Shown here: positions 17,345-25,526 of the stretch, piece after piece
Layout of the letters: every line of letters starts with the position of its first letter
How positions within the stretch are numbered: the stretch's first letter is position 1
From: G965220305 sp965220305
GTDB lineage: Bacteria; Chloroflexota; Dehalococcoidia; Lucifugimonadales; UBA3495
Assembly (NCBI GenBank): GCA_965220305.1
Contig: OZ244817.1
Location: forward strand, 2,170,001 to 2,234,000
DNA length: 64,000 nucleotides
Direction of reading: 5' to 3'
Translations under genes and position numbers: made by a program
The notes under the pieces: generated by a model
Databases searched by the model: none
What the model was told of the DNA's origin: nothing
Seen by the model: the letters and a program-made list of their open reading frames with translations, nothing else

Positions 17345-17452
17345 GTTCCCCAAATCCCCCAAGCCCCTTTAACAAAGGGGGACTCCTGCTCATCCTTTCT
17401 CCGGGGGCTGCCACACCTCCCCCTTTGCAAAAGGGGGATTGAGGGGGATTTC
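17345..17452. repeat. Long inverted repeat of CCCCCTTT/AAAGGGGG type
   Basis: AAATCCCCCAAGCCCCTTT at the left faces AAAAGGGGGATTGAGGGGG at the right. Each half is itself a hairpin (CCCCTTTAACAAAGGGG and CCCCCTTTGCAAAAGGGGG). A short relative lies at 61346-61370. The rest of 17221-17580 shows no gene. Confidence 0.75.
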
Positions 17453-17580
17453 GCCACCGCCTAGCCGGGGTATAGGCCCGTCTTGGTCCGACCACAAGAA
17501 TCAAAAGGCGCATCAACCCTGGAAACCGGCTTCAGTCTGCGGTAGTATGTACCCAGACTGGACTTAGGAGACTTACCCCC

Positions 17581-18279
17581 ATGAAGAATAAGGTATACCA
17601 GAGTTTCGACGAAGCGGTGGCCGACGTACCCGACGGCATTACCTTCATGTCCCCGGGGTTCGGCGGCGTGGGAATACCGCGCAACCTGTTGGCCGCGCTG
17701 CACCGCCAGGGGGCCAAGAACCTCACCGGCGTTTCCAACAACGCGGGCACCCTTGATGAAAAGGTGGACGTGGGCACCCTCATCGGCGCTGGGCAGGTCA
17801 AGAAGATGATCTGCGCCTTCACCGCCCCCACCCACCCTTCCCAGGTAACTCCCTTCGTCCAGATGTACAACGACGACGAGATTGACGCCGAGCTGGTGCC
17901 CCAGGGCACCCTGGCCGAGCGAATGCGGGCCGCCGGGGCGGGTATCGGCGCTTTCTACACCCCGGCCAGCGTGGGCACCGAGTTGGCCGAGGGCAAGGAG
18001 CACCGGGAGATTAACGGGCGCACCTACGTGTTGGAATACCCCCTGCCCGCCGAATACGCCTTCATTCGCGCCTGGCGGGCCGATACCTTCGGCAACCTGC
18101 AGTTCCGCATGGCCCAACGCAATTTCAACGTGGTCATGGCCATGGCCGCCAGGGTTACCATCGCCGAGGTGGAGGACTCTATCGTGGAGCCGGGCGAGTT
18201 GGACCCGGACAAGATTCACGTCCCCGGGGTGTACGTGAACCGGCTGGTGCAAATATCCCCTGACGGCATCCTCGACTAG
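17581..18279 (+). CDS. CoA-transferase, alpha subunit (3-oxoacid CoA-transferase A family)
   Basis: The 232-residue protein has the family's glycine-rich N-terminus (FMSPGFGGVGIPRNLL) and the AGAGIGAFYTPASVGT segment that forms the CoA pocket in SCOT/ScoA subunits. It should pair with the beta subunit encoded 160 bp downstream, moving CoA between acyl-CoA and a carboxylic acid. The insert between the two genes contains a family B palindrome, which is unusual for an operon of this type. The acid acceptor cannot be deduced. Start supported by TTAGGAG. Confidence 0.9.
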   Translation: MKNKVYQSFDEAVADVPDGITFMSPGFGGVGIPRNLLAALHRQGAKNLTGVSNNAGTLDEKVDVGTLIGAGQVKKMICAFTAPTHPSQVTPFVQMYNDDEIDAELVPQGTLAERMRAAGAGIGAFYTPASVGTELAEGKEHREINGRTYVLEYPLPAEYAFIRAWRADTFGNLQFRMAQRNFNVVMAMAARVTIAEVEDSIVEPGELDPDKIHVPGVYVNRLVQISPDGILD

Positions 18280-18361
18280 GGCGCGCCCCATCCCTTCGGC
18301 TGGCCCCCCGAAGAGGGAAGGGGCTGACCTACGGAGGCGGTAACCCCAGGCACCTCCCCCT

Positions 18362-18390
18362 CCGTCATTCCCGCTTTCGCGGGAATCCAG
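18362..18390. repeat. Family B palindrome between CoA-transferase subunit genes
   Basis: This is a CGTCATTCCCGC/GCGGGAATCC palindrome inside the gap between the alpha and beta subunit genes, where it would be transcribed as a hairpin. Confidence 0.85.
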
Positions 18391-18437
18391 GAGCGGGGCG
18401 CCCCAACAATTGATGCAGAGAGCGGAGGCTGAAGCAA

Positions 18438-19112
18438 ATGGCAGATAAACCGAGGCTGGAACGGCAAGCTATGTGTGACCGGCTGGCCATGGAGTTCCAG
18501 GATGAGTGGATCGTCAACCTGGGGGTGGGTATGCCCACCCTGTGCTCCAACTACGTGGACAACTCCAAGGAGATTATTTTCCACTCGGAGAACGGCGTCA
18601 TCGGCTACGGGCCCCTGGCCGAGGCGGGCAAGGAGGACAAGCACCTGGTCAACGCCGGCGGCCAGAACGTCACCGCCGTGCCCGGAATGGCCATCGTCCA
18701 CCACGCCGATTCCTTCGCCCTCATCCGGGGCGGCATGGTGGACGTAACGGTGATGGGCGCCTATGAAGTCTCCGAGAATGGCGACTTCGCCAATTGGCGC
18801 ATCCCCAACCGCAAGGGCGGCGGCATCGGCGGGGCCATGGACCTGGCCGCCTGTGCCAAGCGGGTGTTCATCGCCATGGAACACACGCAAAGAAACGGCG
18901 CGCCCCGGATGCTGCGCCGCTGCTCGCTGCCCATCACCGCGCCGGGTGTGGTCAAGCTGGTGTCAACAGACCTGGGCCTGTTTGAGGTGACGCCCCAGGG
19001 GTTCATGCTGCGGGAGCACGCCCCGGGCTGGACTCCCGAGGACATCCAGGAGTTGACCGAGGCCCAGCTAACCATCGCCGATGACCTGCGGGAGTTCCGG
19101 CTCCGCGACTAG
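18438..19112 (+). CDS. CoA-transferase, beta subunit (3-oxoacid CoA-transferase B family)
   Basis: The 224-residue protein carries the catalytic signature SENGVIGYGP with the nucleophilic glutamate at residue 51, preceded by VNLGVGMPTLCSNY. The glutamate forms the enzyme-CoA thioester in this family. VPGMAIVHHADSFALIRGG and the C-terminal EVTPQGFMLRE segments are also typical. It follows the alpha subunit gene, and GGAGG lies upstream of its ATG. Together they probably activate a keto or short-chain acid for degradation. Confidence 0.92.
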   Translation: MADKPRLERQAMCDRLAMEFQDEWIVNLGVGMPTLCSNYVDNSKEIIFHSENGVIGYGPLAEAGKEDKHLVNAGGQNVTAVPGMAIVHHADSFALIRGGMVDVTVMGAYEVSENGDFANWRIPNRKGGGIGGAMDLAACAKRVFIAMEHTQRNGAPRMLRRCSLPITAPGVVKLVSTDLGLFEVTPQGFMLREHAPGWTPEDIQELTEAQLTIADDLREFRLRD

Positions 19113-19164
19113 GCCCGCCGGCGCGCCTATCGCCCATATCGTAGGGACGCACAGCCTTGGCGGA

Positions 19165-19416
19165 ATGGTGAACCAAATGGAGATTGAAGGCGTAGTGGCA
19201 GTATCCGCCATTCTGATTGGCATCTTCCTCGCGACCATCGCCATCATCTGGCAGATGCACGCCCTGGGCGCCAGGATTGACGCTCAGGGTGTTAGGATTG
19301 ATGCGCAGGGCGGCAGAATCAGCGACGTGGAACGGGAACAGGCACGGCAGGAAGGCGTCAACAGTGTCCTCCTCCGGCACCACCATACCCATACCTCCGA
19401 AGCCGCCGCCGACTAA
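19165..19416 (+). CDS. Small membrane protein with a repeated coiled coil
   Basis: The 83-residue protein has one membrane helix (about 13-32, VAVSAILIGIFLATIAIIW). A charged segment with a repeated seven-residue unit, RIDAQGV/RIDAQGG, leads to a His-rich tail (RHHHTHT). The general plan resembles two other small proteins in this window (28237 and 63721), where the coil precedes the helix. A role in membrane assembly or signalling is speculation. ATG 19177 is an alternative start. Confidence 0.55.
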   Translation: MVNQMEIEGVVAVSAILIGIFLATIAIIWQMHALGARIDAQGVRIDAQGGRISDVEREQARQEGVNSVLLRHHHTHTSEAAAD

Positions 19417-19562
19417 CCGACGCCACAACCCTGCGTAACCCTGAAACCTGCCAAGTAGCAGCCGAAAGTACAATGCCAATGTTGCCGGCAGCGGATTCTC
19501 CGGGGTTGCTGCAGGGTCGGCCTCCGACGCCGGGGGCGTAGGCACGGAATGTTGCCGCGCCC

Positions 19563-20345
19563 CTACTCCTCAGCGACGATGTAGTTCCGCAGCACCCCAA
19601 TGTCGCTGATTTCCACCTCGACGGTGTCGCCCGGGAACATGTCCCCGTCGGCCCCCTGGGTGCCCATCCACAGCACGTCGCCCGGGTGCAGGGTGGTATA
19701 GCGGCTCAACTCCTGAATCCAGGTGGCGGCGTCCCAAATCTGGTCTGCCGAGGAGAAGTCCTCCCACACCGTCCCGTTGTGGCGCACTATGATATGGAAC
19801 TGGGTGGGGTTCAGTCCCGTCACTATCCACGGTCCCAGGGGTTTGAAGGTGTCGCAGTTCTTGCCCCGGAACATGGTCCGGTCGCCACCCTGCCACACCC
19901 GTTGGCTGATGTCGTTGCCGATGGTGTAGCCGAAGATGTGGTCCAGCGCTTCCTCCTTGGACACCTTCCGGGCCGTCTTTGCCATGACGATGCCCAGTTG
20001 TCCCTCGGGCTGGACTGCTCCGGCGCAGTCCTTGGGCACCACCACGTTTTCTTCGGTGGCGATGATGGCGTGGACCGACCGGAAGTTGGGTTCGGGAATG
20101 GCCGGATAGCTGGGCGGCGACCCGCGCCGCGCCGCCATGCCTTCCACGTGGCCCCGGTAGTTGGGACCGGCGGCGTAGAGCATGGGGGGAATGATGGGAG
20201 CCAGCAGCTTCACCGCCGACAGGGGATGGCTAACGCCGGTCACCGAATGTTCTTCCAGGGGGCTTCCATTGACCTCGCTGACCCGGTCGCCCTCGACTAT
20301 TCCGTAGCTGGTCTTACCGTCCAACTGGTAACGGCACCAAATCAT
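19563..20345 (-). CDS. Fumarylacetoacetate hydrolase-family protein with an altered metal site
   Basis: The 260-residue protein has the FAH C-terminal fold: KLLAPIIPPMLYAAGPNY, then ARKVSKEEALDHIFGYTIGNDIS with metal-ligand Asp145, then PGDVLWMGTQG. In this family the metal is held by E-x-E in a segment like EVELAVV. Here it reads EGQLGIV, with Glu114 kept and the second Glu replaced by Gln116. Typical reactions are C-C hydrolysis, decarboxylation or tautomerisation of oxo-acids. The Gln could weaken or retune the site. ATG 20345 has GGAGGTG upstream. Confidence 0.85.
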   Translation of the reverse strand: MIWCRYQLDGKTSYGIVEGDRVSEVNGSPLEEHSVTGVSHPLSAVKLLAPIIPPMLYAAGPNYRGHVEGMAARRGSPPSYPAIPEPNFRSVHAIIATEENVVVPKDCAGAVQPEGQLGIVMAKTARKVSKEEALDHIFGYTIGNDISQRVWQGGDRTMFRGKNCDTFKPLGPWIVTGLNPTQFHIIVRHNGTVWEDFSSADQIWDAATWIQELSRYTTLHPGDVLWMGTQGADGDMFPGDTVEVEISDIGVLRNYIVAEE

Positions 20346-20470
20346 GGCTCACCTCCGGTTTTCATAGCTGATGGGGGTGGATTGCCTCCGAATTGTACAC
20401 CCGGCCCGGTGGCCGTCAACCAACCCTGCCGAGGGAGAGAGGCTGCGCCCGCGCCCCTCTCGTCCCCACC

Positions 20471-20497
20471 GTCATTCCCGCGAAGGCGGGAATCCAG
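20471..20497. repeat. Family B palindrome
   Basis: This is a CGTCATTCCCGC/GCGGGAATCCAG copy upstream of the penicillin acylase gene. Confidence 0.85.
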
Positions 20498-20585
20498 GGG
20501 GCGCTGGGGGAAGGGGCCAGCCCCCCATCCGCATCTATGGTATTATTCGGCGGGAATCCCAGGCCACCCCATCCCGGGAGGTAAC

Positions 20586-22919
20586 ATGGTCACGCGCCAA
20601 GACCTACAGGAGGCCCTGCCCAAGCTTTCGGGAAGCATTGCCGTCAAGGGGCTGACCCAGCCGGTGGAGGTGCTCCGCGACCAGTACGGCATCCCCCACG
20701 TCCGGGCGGCCAACCGGCCGGACGCCTTCTTCGCTCAGGGGTTCGTCACCGCCCAGGACCGCCTCTGGCACATGGAGTACGACCGACGCCGCGGTCTGGG
20801 CCGTTGGGCCGAGGTGGTGGGGACGGCGGCGGTGGAGCAGGACATCACCATGCGCCGCTTCCGCCTGGAGGCCAGCGCCCGGGCCGATTACCAGGCGGTG
20901 GACCCCCAAACCCGGGAGATGCTGGACGCCTACGCCCAGGGGGTCAACGCCTTTATCGAGGCTACCGCTGCCCTGCCCATCGAGTACAACATCGCCGGGC
21001 TGAGGCCGGAACCCTGGCAGCCCTGGGACGGCCTGGTGGTCTACAAGGTGCGCCATGTCACTATGGGAGTCTTTGAATCCAAGGTGTGGCGGGCCCAACT
21101 AGTGCGCGCCCTGGGGCCGGAAAAAGTGGCCGCCCTGTTCCCCGGATACCAGCCCGGCCACCTGCAGATACTTCCTCCCGGCGCTACCTACACCGGAGCG
21201 TTGGACGATGGGCTGGAGGCTTTGAGCCGGGGAGCGGCGTCCCTGAACCAACTGCAGGAGACCGAAAGCGGCAGCAATAGCTGGGTGGTGGCGGGCAGTC
21301 GCACCGCCTCGGGCAAGCCCATTCTGGCTGGCGACTCCCACCGGGGACTGGACACCCCCAACGTCTACTACCAGAACCATCTGGCCTGCCCCGATTTCGA
21401 CGTGGTGGGCGCGTCTTTCCCCGGAGTTCCCGGCTTCCCTCACTTCGGCCATAACCCCCGGGTCGCCTGGTGCGTCACCCATACCTCCGCCGACTACCAG
21501 GACCTGTACATCGAGAAATTCCGGGAAGGCGACCCCCGCTACTATCTCCACCAAGGCCAGTGGCGCAGCGCCGAGGTGTACCGGGAGACCGTCCGAGTGC
21601 GCGGCGACGACGACATCGACCTGGAGGTGTACGTCACCCAGCACGGGCCGGTAATCTCCGACAACCCGGCTTCCGGCCTGGGCGTCGCCCTGCGCTACAC
21701 CGCCACCGACGGCCCCTCAGCCTGGCCCCAAGCCCTGGGGCAGATGCTCCAAGCGCAGAACGCCGCTGAACTGGTGGAGTCCATGCGGCCCTGGGTGGAC
21801 CCGGTGAACAACTTCCTCTTCGCCGATGTCCACGGCAACATCGGCTATCTGTGTCGCGGCGAAATTCCCGTCCGCTCCCTGGACAACGCCCGGCTGCCGG
21901 TGCCCGGTTGGACCGGCCAGCAGGAATGGCAAGGCTGCATCCCCTTTGAGGAGTTGCCCCAATCGATTAACCCGCCCGAGGGCTACATCGTCACCGCCAA
22001 CAACCGGCCCGTGGGCGACGACTACCCCCACTACATCGCCATCGACTTCTTCCCCGGATTCCGGGCCCAGCGGGTCACCCACGCCCTGCTGTCCCTGGAC
22101 GACATACACGCCGTTGACATGGCTAGAGTCCACGCCGAGGCCGTGTCGATTCCGGCCCTGGCCTATATCGGCTTTTTGCGGGACGTGGAACCCCGGGACG
22201 AGCTTTCCGCCCGGGCCCGGGAGAAGCTGCTGGCCTGGTCGGGGAAAATGGACGCGGCGGCGGTGGAGCCCACCATCTACAGCGCCTTCCGCGACGCCCT
22301 GCTGGGTCAAGTCTTGCTGCACAACCTGGGGCCGGAGTTGGCGGAACTGGCCTGGCATCCCGAGGACCGGGGCCGGGGCGTCTTCCTGAACCGACTCAAG
22401 GCCCGGCTGATTGAGCTGATACCCGAGGATGACCGCCAATTGCTGCCGCCCGGCGAGTCATGGTCCGGCATGATGTCCGGCGCTCTGGCCCAGGCCGTCG
22501 CCGCCCTGGGGTGGCGGCTGGGCGATGACCTTGAGGCGTGGCACTGGGGCCGGCTGCACCGTACTCGACCACAGCATACCCTTTCCGAAGCCTACCCGGA
22601 CCTGGCGACGTTGCTGGACCCGCCGTCAATCCCCACCAGCGGCGACGGCGACACTCCCCTGGCGGGCAGCTACTCCACAGCAGAGCTGGCCACCGTGGGG
22701 GGACTGTCGGTGTTCCGCTACTCCTTCGACCTGGGCGATTGGAGCAAGTCGTTGTGGGCGGTGCCTCTGGGCAGTTCCGGCCATCCCGGGAGCCCCCACT
22801 ACCACGACCAGGCCGAAATGTGGCGGCGGGTGGAGATGGCCCCCATGCAGTACGATTGGGAACATATCGCGGCCCACCGGGAGAGTCGGCAAGTGTTACA
22901 ACCGGCGGAAGAGAACTGA
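20586..22919 (+). CDS. Penicillin acylase-family N-terminal nucleophile hydrolase
   Basis: The 777-residue protein matches the penicillin/AHL acylase family. The alpha part carries VLRDQYGIPHVRA and AQGFVTAQDRLWHMEYDRRRGLGR in segments. The autoprocessing site ESG-SNSWVVAG has Gly229/Ser230, so Ser230 would be the N-terminal nucleophile after cleavage. Beta-subunit motifs GDSHRGLDTPNVYYQNHL and FGHNPRVAWCVTH follow. Such enzymes cleave amide bonds of acylated amines. Most relatives are exported, but no signal peptide is visible at the chosen ATG 20586, which has GGGAGG five bases upstream. The open frame extends 900 bp further upstream, only as antisense to the FAH gene. Confidence 0.9.
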   Translation: MVTRQDLQEALPKLSGSIAVKGLTQPVEVLRDQYGIPHVRAANRPDAFFAQGFVTAQDRLWHMEYDRRRGLGRWAEVVGTAAVEQDITMRRFRLEASARADYQAVDPQTREMLDAYAQGVNAFIEATAALPIEYNIAGLRPEPWQPWDGLVVYKVRHVTMGVFESKVWRAQLVRALGPEKVAALFPGYQPGHLQILPPGATYTGALDDGLEALSRGAASLNQLQETESGSNSWVVAGSRTASGKPILAGDSHRGLDTPNVYYQNHLACPDFDVVGASFPGVPGFPHFGHNPRVAWCVTHTSADYQDLYIEKFREGDPRYYLHQGQWRSAEVYRETVRVRGDDDIDLEVYVTQHGPVISDNPASGLGVALRYTATDGPSAWPQALGQMLQAQNAAELVESMRPWVDPVNNFLFADVHGNIGYLCRGEIPVRSLDNARLPVPGWTGQQEWQGCIPFEELPQSINPPEGYIVTANNRPVGDDYPHYIAIDFFPGFRAQRVTHALLSLDDIHAVDMARVHAEAVSIPALAYIGFLRDVEPRDELSARAREKLLAWSGKMDAAAVEPTIYSAFRDALLGQVLLHNLGPELAELAWHPEDRGRGVFLNRLKARLIELIPEDDRQLLPPGESWSGMMSGALAQAVAALGWRLGDDLEAWHWGRLHRTRPQHTLSEAYPDLATLLDPPSIPTSGDGDTPLAGSYSTAELATVGGLSVFRYSFDLGDWSKSLWAVPLGSSGHPGSPHYHDQAEMWRRVEMAPMQYDWEHIAAHRESRQVLQPAEEN

Positions 22920-22969
22920 GCCTGGAACGGTCAGCGGGTAGGGGCGGGTCTCAAACCCACCCCAAGCCC

Positions 22970-23041
22970 ACCGTCATTCCGGCGGTGGCCGGAACCCAGG
23001 CGCCGGCCACCCGTCATTCCCGCGAAAGCGGGAATCCAGGA
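22970..23041. repeat. Two family B palindromes in tandem
   Basis: A CCGTCATTCCGGC-type copy and a CGTCATTCCCGC-type copy sit side by side between the acylase and HAD genes. Confidence 0.8.
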
Positions 23042-23102
23042 GCGGGGGGAAGGGTGCCCCGCGCTAACCCATGAATGACATCCCAACAGGCGAGGAAATA
23101 CA

Positions 23103-23819
23103 GTGACCATCCAACTACCCAAAGCCGTTTTCTTCGATTTGGACAACACCATCCTGGCCTACGACAGCAAGTCCCCCCAGAGCTGGGAACGGGCCTTCGC
23201 CATGTTCGCCCCCCGGCTGAAGGGCGTGGACGTGCATCAGTTCGGGGAGGCCATGAACGATATACGCCCCTGGTTCTGGGGCGACCCGGCGCGGGACCAG
23301 CGGGCCCGCCTGGACCTGGCCACGGCCCGTCGGGAGATGGTGGCCCTGGCCTTTTCCCATTTAGGAGTCGATGCCGGGGAGGCGGGCAGCGAAATGGCCG
23401 ACGCCTACGGCGATATTCAGGAGGCGTCGATTGAGGCATACCCCGGGGCCATGAACACCCTGCAACGCATTCGAGAGATGGGCAAGGGTATGGCGCTGAT
23501 TACCAACGGCGTTTCCCGGTTGCAGCGGGCCAAGATTAACCGCTTTGGACTGGAACCCTTCTTCGACTGCATCATCGTCGAAGGGGAGTTTGGCGCGGGC
23601 AAACCCGACCCCCGGGTCTACCGGCACGCCCTGGAGCAGTTGTCGGTACAACCGTCGGAGGCCATGATGGTGGGCGACAATCTACAGGCCGACATCGCCG
23701 GCGCCCAGTCCCTGGGCATACCCACGGTGTGGGTAGACTGGAAGGGCGCTGGCTTGCCGGAAACGAGCCCAGTCACCCCGGACAACACCGTGCGGGCCAT
23801 TTCGGAGTTGTTGAGTTAG
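23103..23819 (+). CDS. HAD-superfamily phosphatase
   Basis: The 238-residue protein has all HAD motifs: FFDLDNT (nucleophile Asp12, acid Asp14), ALITNGVSRLQRAKI with the motif II segment, KPDPRVY with motif III Lys, and MVGDNLQADIAGA with motif IV acids. A helical cap lies between motifs I and II, as in YjjG or phosphoglycolate-phosphatase-like enzymes. It should hydrolyse a small phosphate ester. The substrate is unknown. The start is GTG, with AGGCGAGGA upstream. The gene stands alone between repeats. Confidence 0.9.
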   Translation: MTIQLPKAVFFDLDNTILAYDSKSPQSWERAFAMFAPRLKGVDVHQFGEAMNDIRPWFWGDPARDQRARLDLATARREMVALAFSHLGVDAGEAGSEMADAYGDIQEASIEAYPGAMNTLQRIREMGKGMALITNGVSRLQRAKINRFGLEPFFDCIIVEGEFGAGKPDPRVYRHALEQLSVQPSEAMMVGDNLQADIAGAQSLGIPTVWVDWKGAGLPETSPVTPDNTVRAISELLS

Positions 23820-23823
23820 CCCC

Positions 23824-23908
23824 CGTCATTCCCACGAAGGCGGGAATCCAGGGGTGGGGGCCGGTGCTGGCCGGAAACTTTAGACCCTTCGCTCCGCTCA
23901 GGGTGACA
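23824..23908. repeat. Family B palindrome followed by a half family A element
   Basis: A CGTCATTCCCACG/CGGGAATCCAG copy is followed by AACTTTAGACCCTTCGCTCC and GCTCAGGGTGACA, the right half of a family A element without its left partner. Confidence 0.7.
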
Positions 23909-23932
23909 ATTGAAAGAGCCTGGCGAACGGTC

Positions 23933-25352
23933 GTAACTGTTCAGAGTTGAGGGGAAATCAGGAGCCTGCGGCATTCCAGGAGGGGATTGAGGCCCCGGGC
24001 CCGCCAGGTGCCAAAGAGAGATGCCAAGGTCATTTTGCTGTCGCTGCCCGCTTCCGAGCGGGTGCCGCCGCTGATTTTACGGCTGATCACCAGGTGGCGC
24101 AGGCTCCGTTCCGCGGCGTTGTTGTCAGATGGCGTCTCCGGGTGGGAAACGAAGACGAACAACTCCTTGATGTGCCGCTCAATCCGCCGGCACAGTTTTC
24201 CCTGGACGGCCAGCGGGTCCTCCAGGAAAGGGCGGCACAGCCCAAGCAACCGCCTTTCCAGCGTCAACTGCTCCCGTGAGGAACAGCCCCCGGCCGCCGC
24301 CCAACCCACGGCCTTGGCGTAGAGCCGTTGCACTCTCCGGGCCCACCGGACAAGACCGGCGTCTTCTGGGTACAGCGCCTTCAGCTTGTGGATGTCCCGC
24401 AACAGATGGGCCCAACACCGCTGCTTCAAGCCGGGGTAGTGGTGATAGGCTACGTAGAAGTCGCTCACCAGAATCCCGCCGAAGGACTCGCCCAGGACCT
24501 CGTCCACCACCGCCCCGCCCCGGCCCCGGCGCAGGAAGTACCGCTCCGTGGACGTGCTGAAGGTCCAGACGTAGCCGTTGACTCCGTTCTCCCGCCAGCC
24601 CGTCTCATCAGCGTGGACCACCGGGCTGCTGCGGATGCGTTCCAGCGCTTCCGCTACGGCCGGCCGGGCCTGCTGCGCCACTTGATGAACAACACGGACG
24701 ATGGCCCCAACGCTCAGTTTCAACTGATGCAACGTTCGCAGATACCATTGGATTGTCCTTACCGGCAGCCGCCCCTCTTCCCGCAGGGTCACTATCAGGC
24801 TTACCAGGTTGGCCCCCAAGGGCTGGCGGCCCGCGGCCAGCCCTTTCAGAGGGTCCCGGGGCAGCCGCCGTTTCCGGCACAACGGACATATCCGGGCTAT
24901 GAATACGTGCTCTGTGACTTCCGCCGGGACTGCCGGAATGTCTATGATCTCCCGGGTCCGCTGCGCCCATCCCCCGGTCAGGGCAGTATGACATTCGGGG
25001 CAAGACTCCGGGGCGTGGACCACCCGTCCAGTGGGTTCCATCCGCGGTCGGGCAAAGCCGTGCTGACGCTTCTTGCGCGGCTTCTTCTCCGCCGCCGGCT
25101 TCTTGCGCCTGGCGGCAGGCTTATGCCCCGGCATCCTGGCCCCCGGTCCGCCGCCGGACAGGCGGGCCTCCAGGCTTTCGACCCGCTGCCTCAGTTCCGC
25201 GATAATCTCCAGCAGCGTCTCCCGGCTCGCCTGGTCCAAGTCCAATTCCGCTTCCATTGTTCTCTTATGCCACAATCGCACCCCGGACGCCAGCGTTTTT
25301 CCGCCCAGCAAGAAAATTCAGCATATTCGCCTCATCAAGTCTGAACAGTTAC
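23933..25352 (-). mobile_element. Complete IS66-like insertion sequence
   Basis: The 1,420-bp element is bounded by perfect 13-bp inverted repeats, GTAACTGTTCAGA at 23933-23945 and TCTGAACAGTTAC at 25340-25352. It contains a single transposase gene that ends within the right part of one repeat. The flanks show no clear 8-bp target duplication, so the insertion may be old or its ends rearranged. A 5' remnant of a related element lies at 9876-10205. Confidence 0.85.
23941..25257 (-). CDS. IS66-family DDE transposase
   Basis: The 438-residue protein has an N-terminal coiled coil (RETLLEIIAELRQRVESLEA) and a basic Pro/Lys linker. A zinc finger region follows, with CPEC and CPLC knuckles. The DDE domain has HADETGWRENG (first Asp), VSDFYVAYHHYPG (second Asp) and DNNAAERSLR (catalytic Glu). 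The order and HLLRDI/SGGTRSEAGS motifs are those of IS66-type transposases. The frame is intact and so possibly active. ATG 25257 is preferred over an upstream start because AAGAGAA precedes it. No tnpA/tnpB accessory genes accompany it. Confidence 0.92.
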   Translation of the reverse strand: MEAELDLDQASRETLLEIIAELRQRVESLEARLSGGGPGARMPGHKPAARRKKPAAEKKPRKKRQHGFARPRMEPTGRVVHAPESCPECHTALTGGWAQRTREIIDIPAVPAEVTEHVFIARICPLCRKRRLPRDPLKGLAAGRQPLGANLVSLIVTLREEGRLPVRTIQWYLRTLHQLKLSVGAIVRVVHQVAQQARPAVAEALERIRSSPVVHADETGWRENGVNGYVWTFSTSTERYFLRRGRGGAVVDEVLGESFGGILVSDFYVAYHHYPGLKQRCWAHLLRDIHKLKALYPEDAGLVRWARRVQRLYAKAVGWAAAGGCSSREQLTLERRLLGLCRPFLEDPLAVQGKLCRRIERHIKELFVFVSHPETPSDNNAAERSLRHLVISRKISGGTRSEAGSDSKMTLASLFGTWRARGLNPLLECRRLLISPQL

Positions 25353-25368
25353 CCACGGCCAACCGGCG

Positions 25369-25397
25369 TTGACAGCCCTTCCCGGCGGGTCTACAGT
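25369..25397 (+). promoter_or_regulatory. Candidate promoter of the MFS gene next to the IS
   Basis: TTGACA (25369-25374) and TACAGT (25392-25397) are separated by 17 bp. They lie just outside the IS end and about 130 bp before the MFS start. Confidence 0.55.
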
Positions 25398-25526
25398 GTC
25401 GGCAGCGTCAACCGTTCTTCCTTGCGGCAAACCCCAGGAGAGACTTTTCGGACATACTTCCAGGGCCGGGGGGCCGGTCTCTCCCCACTCCCAACCGATG
25501 GGTGACGGTACGTTTACCCGGAACGG

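Noticed and set aside
19686..22919. A 1,077-codon open frame extending the penicillin acylase upstream
   Set aside because: The first 300 codons are antisense to the FAH-family gene and cross a palindrome. The GGGAGG site and family homology begin at 20586.
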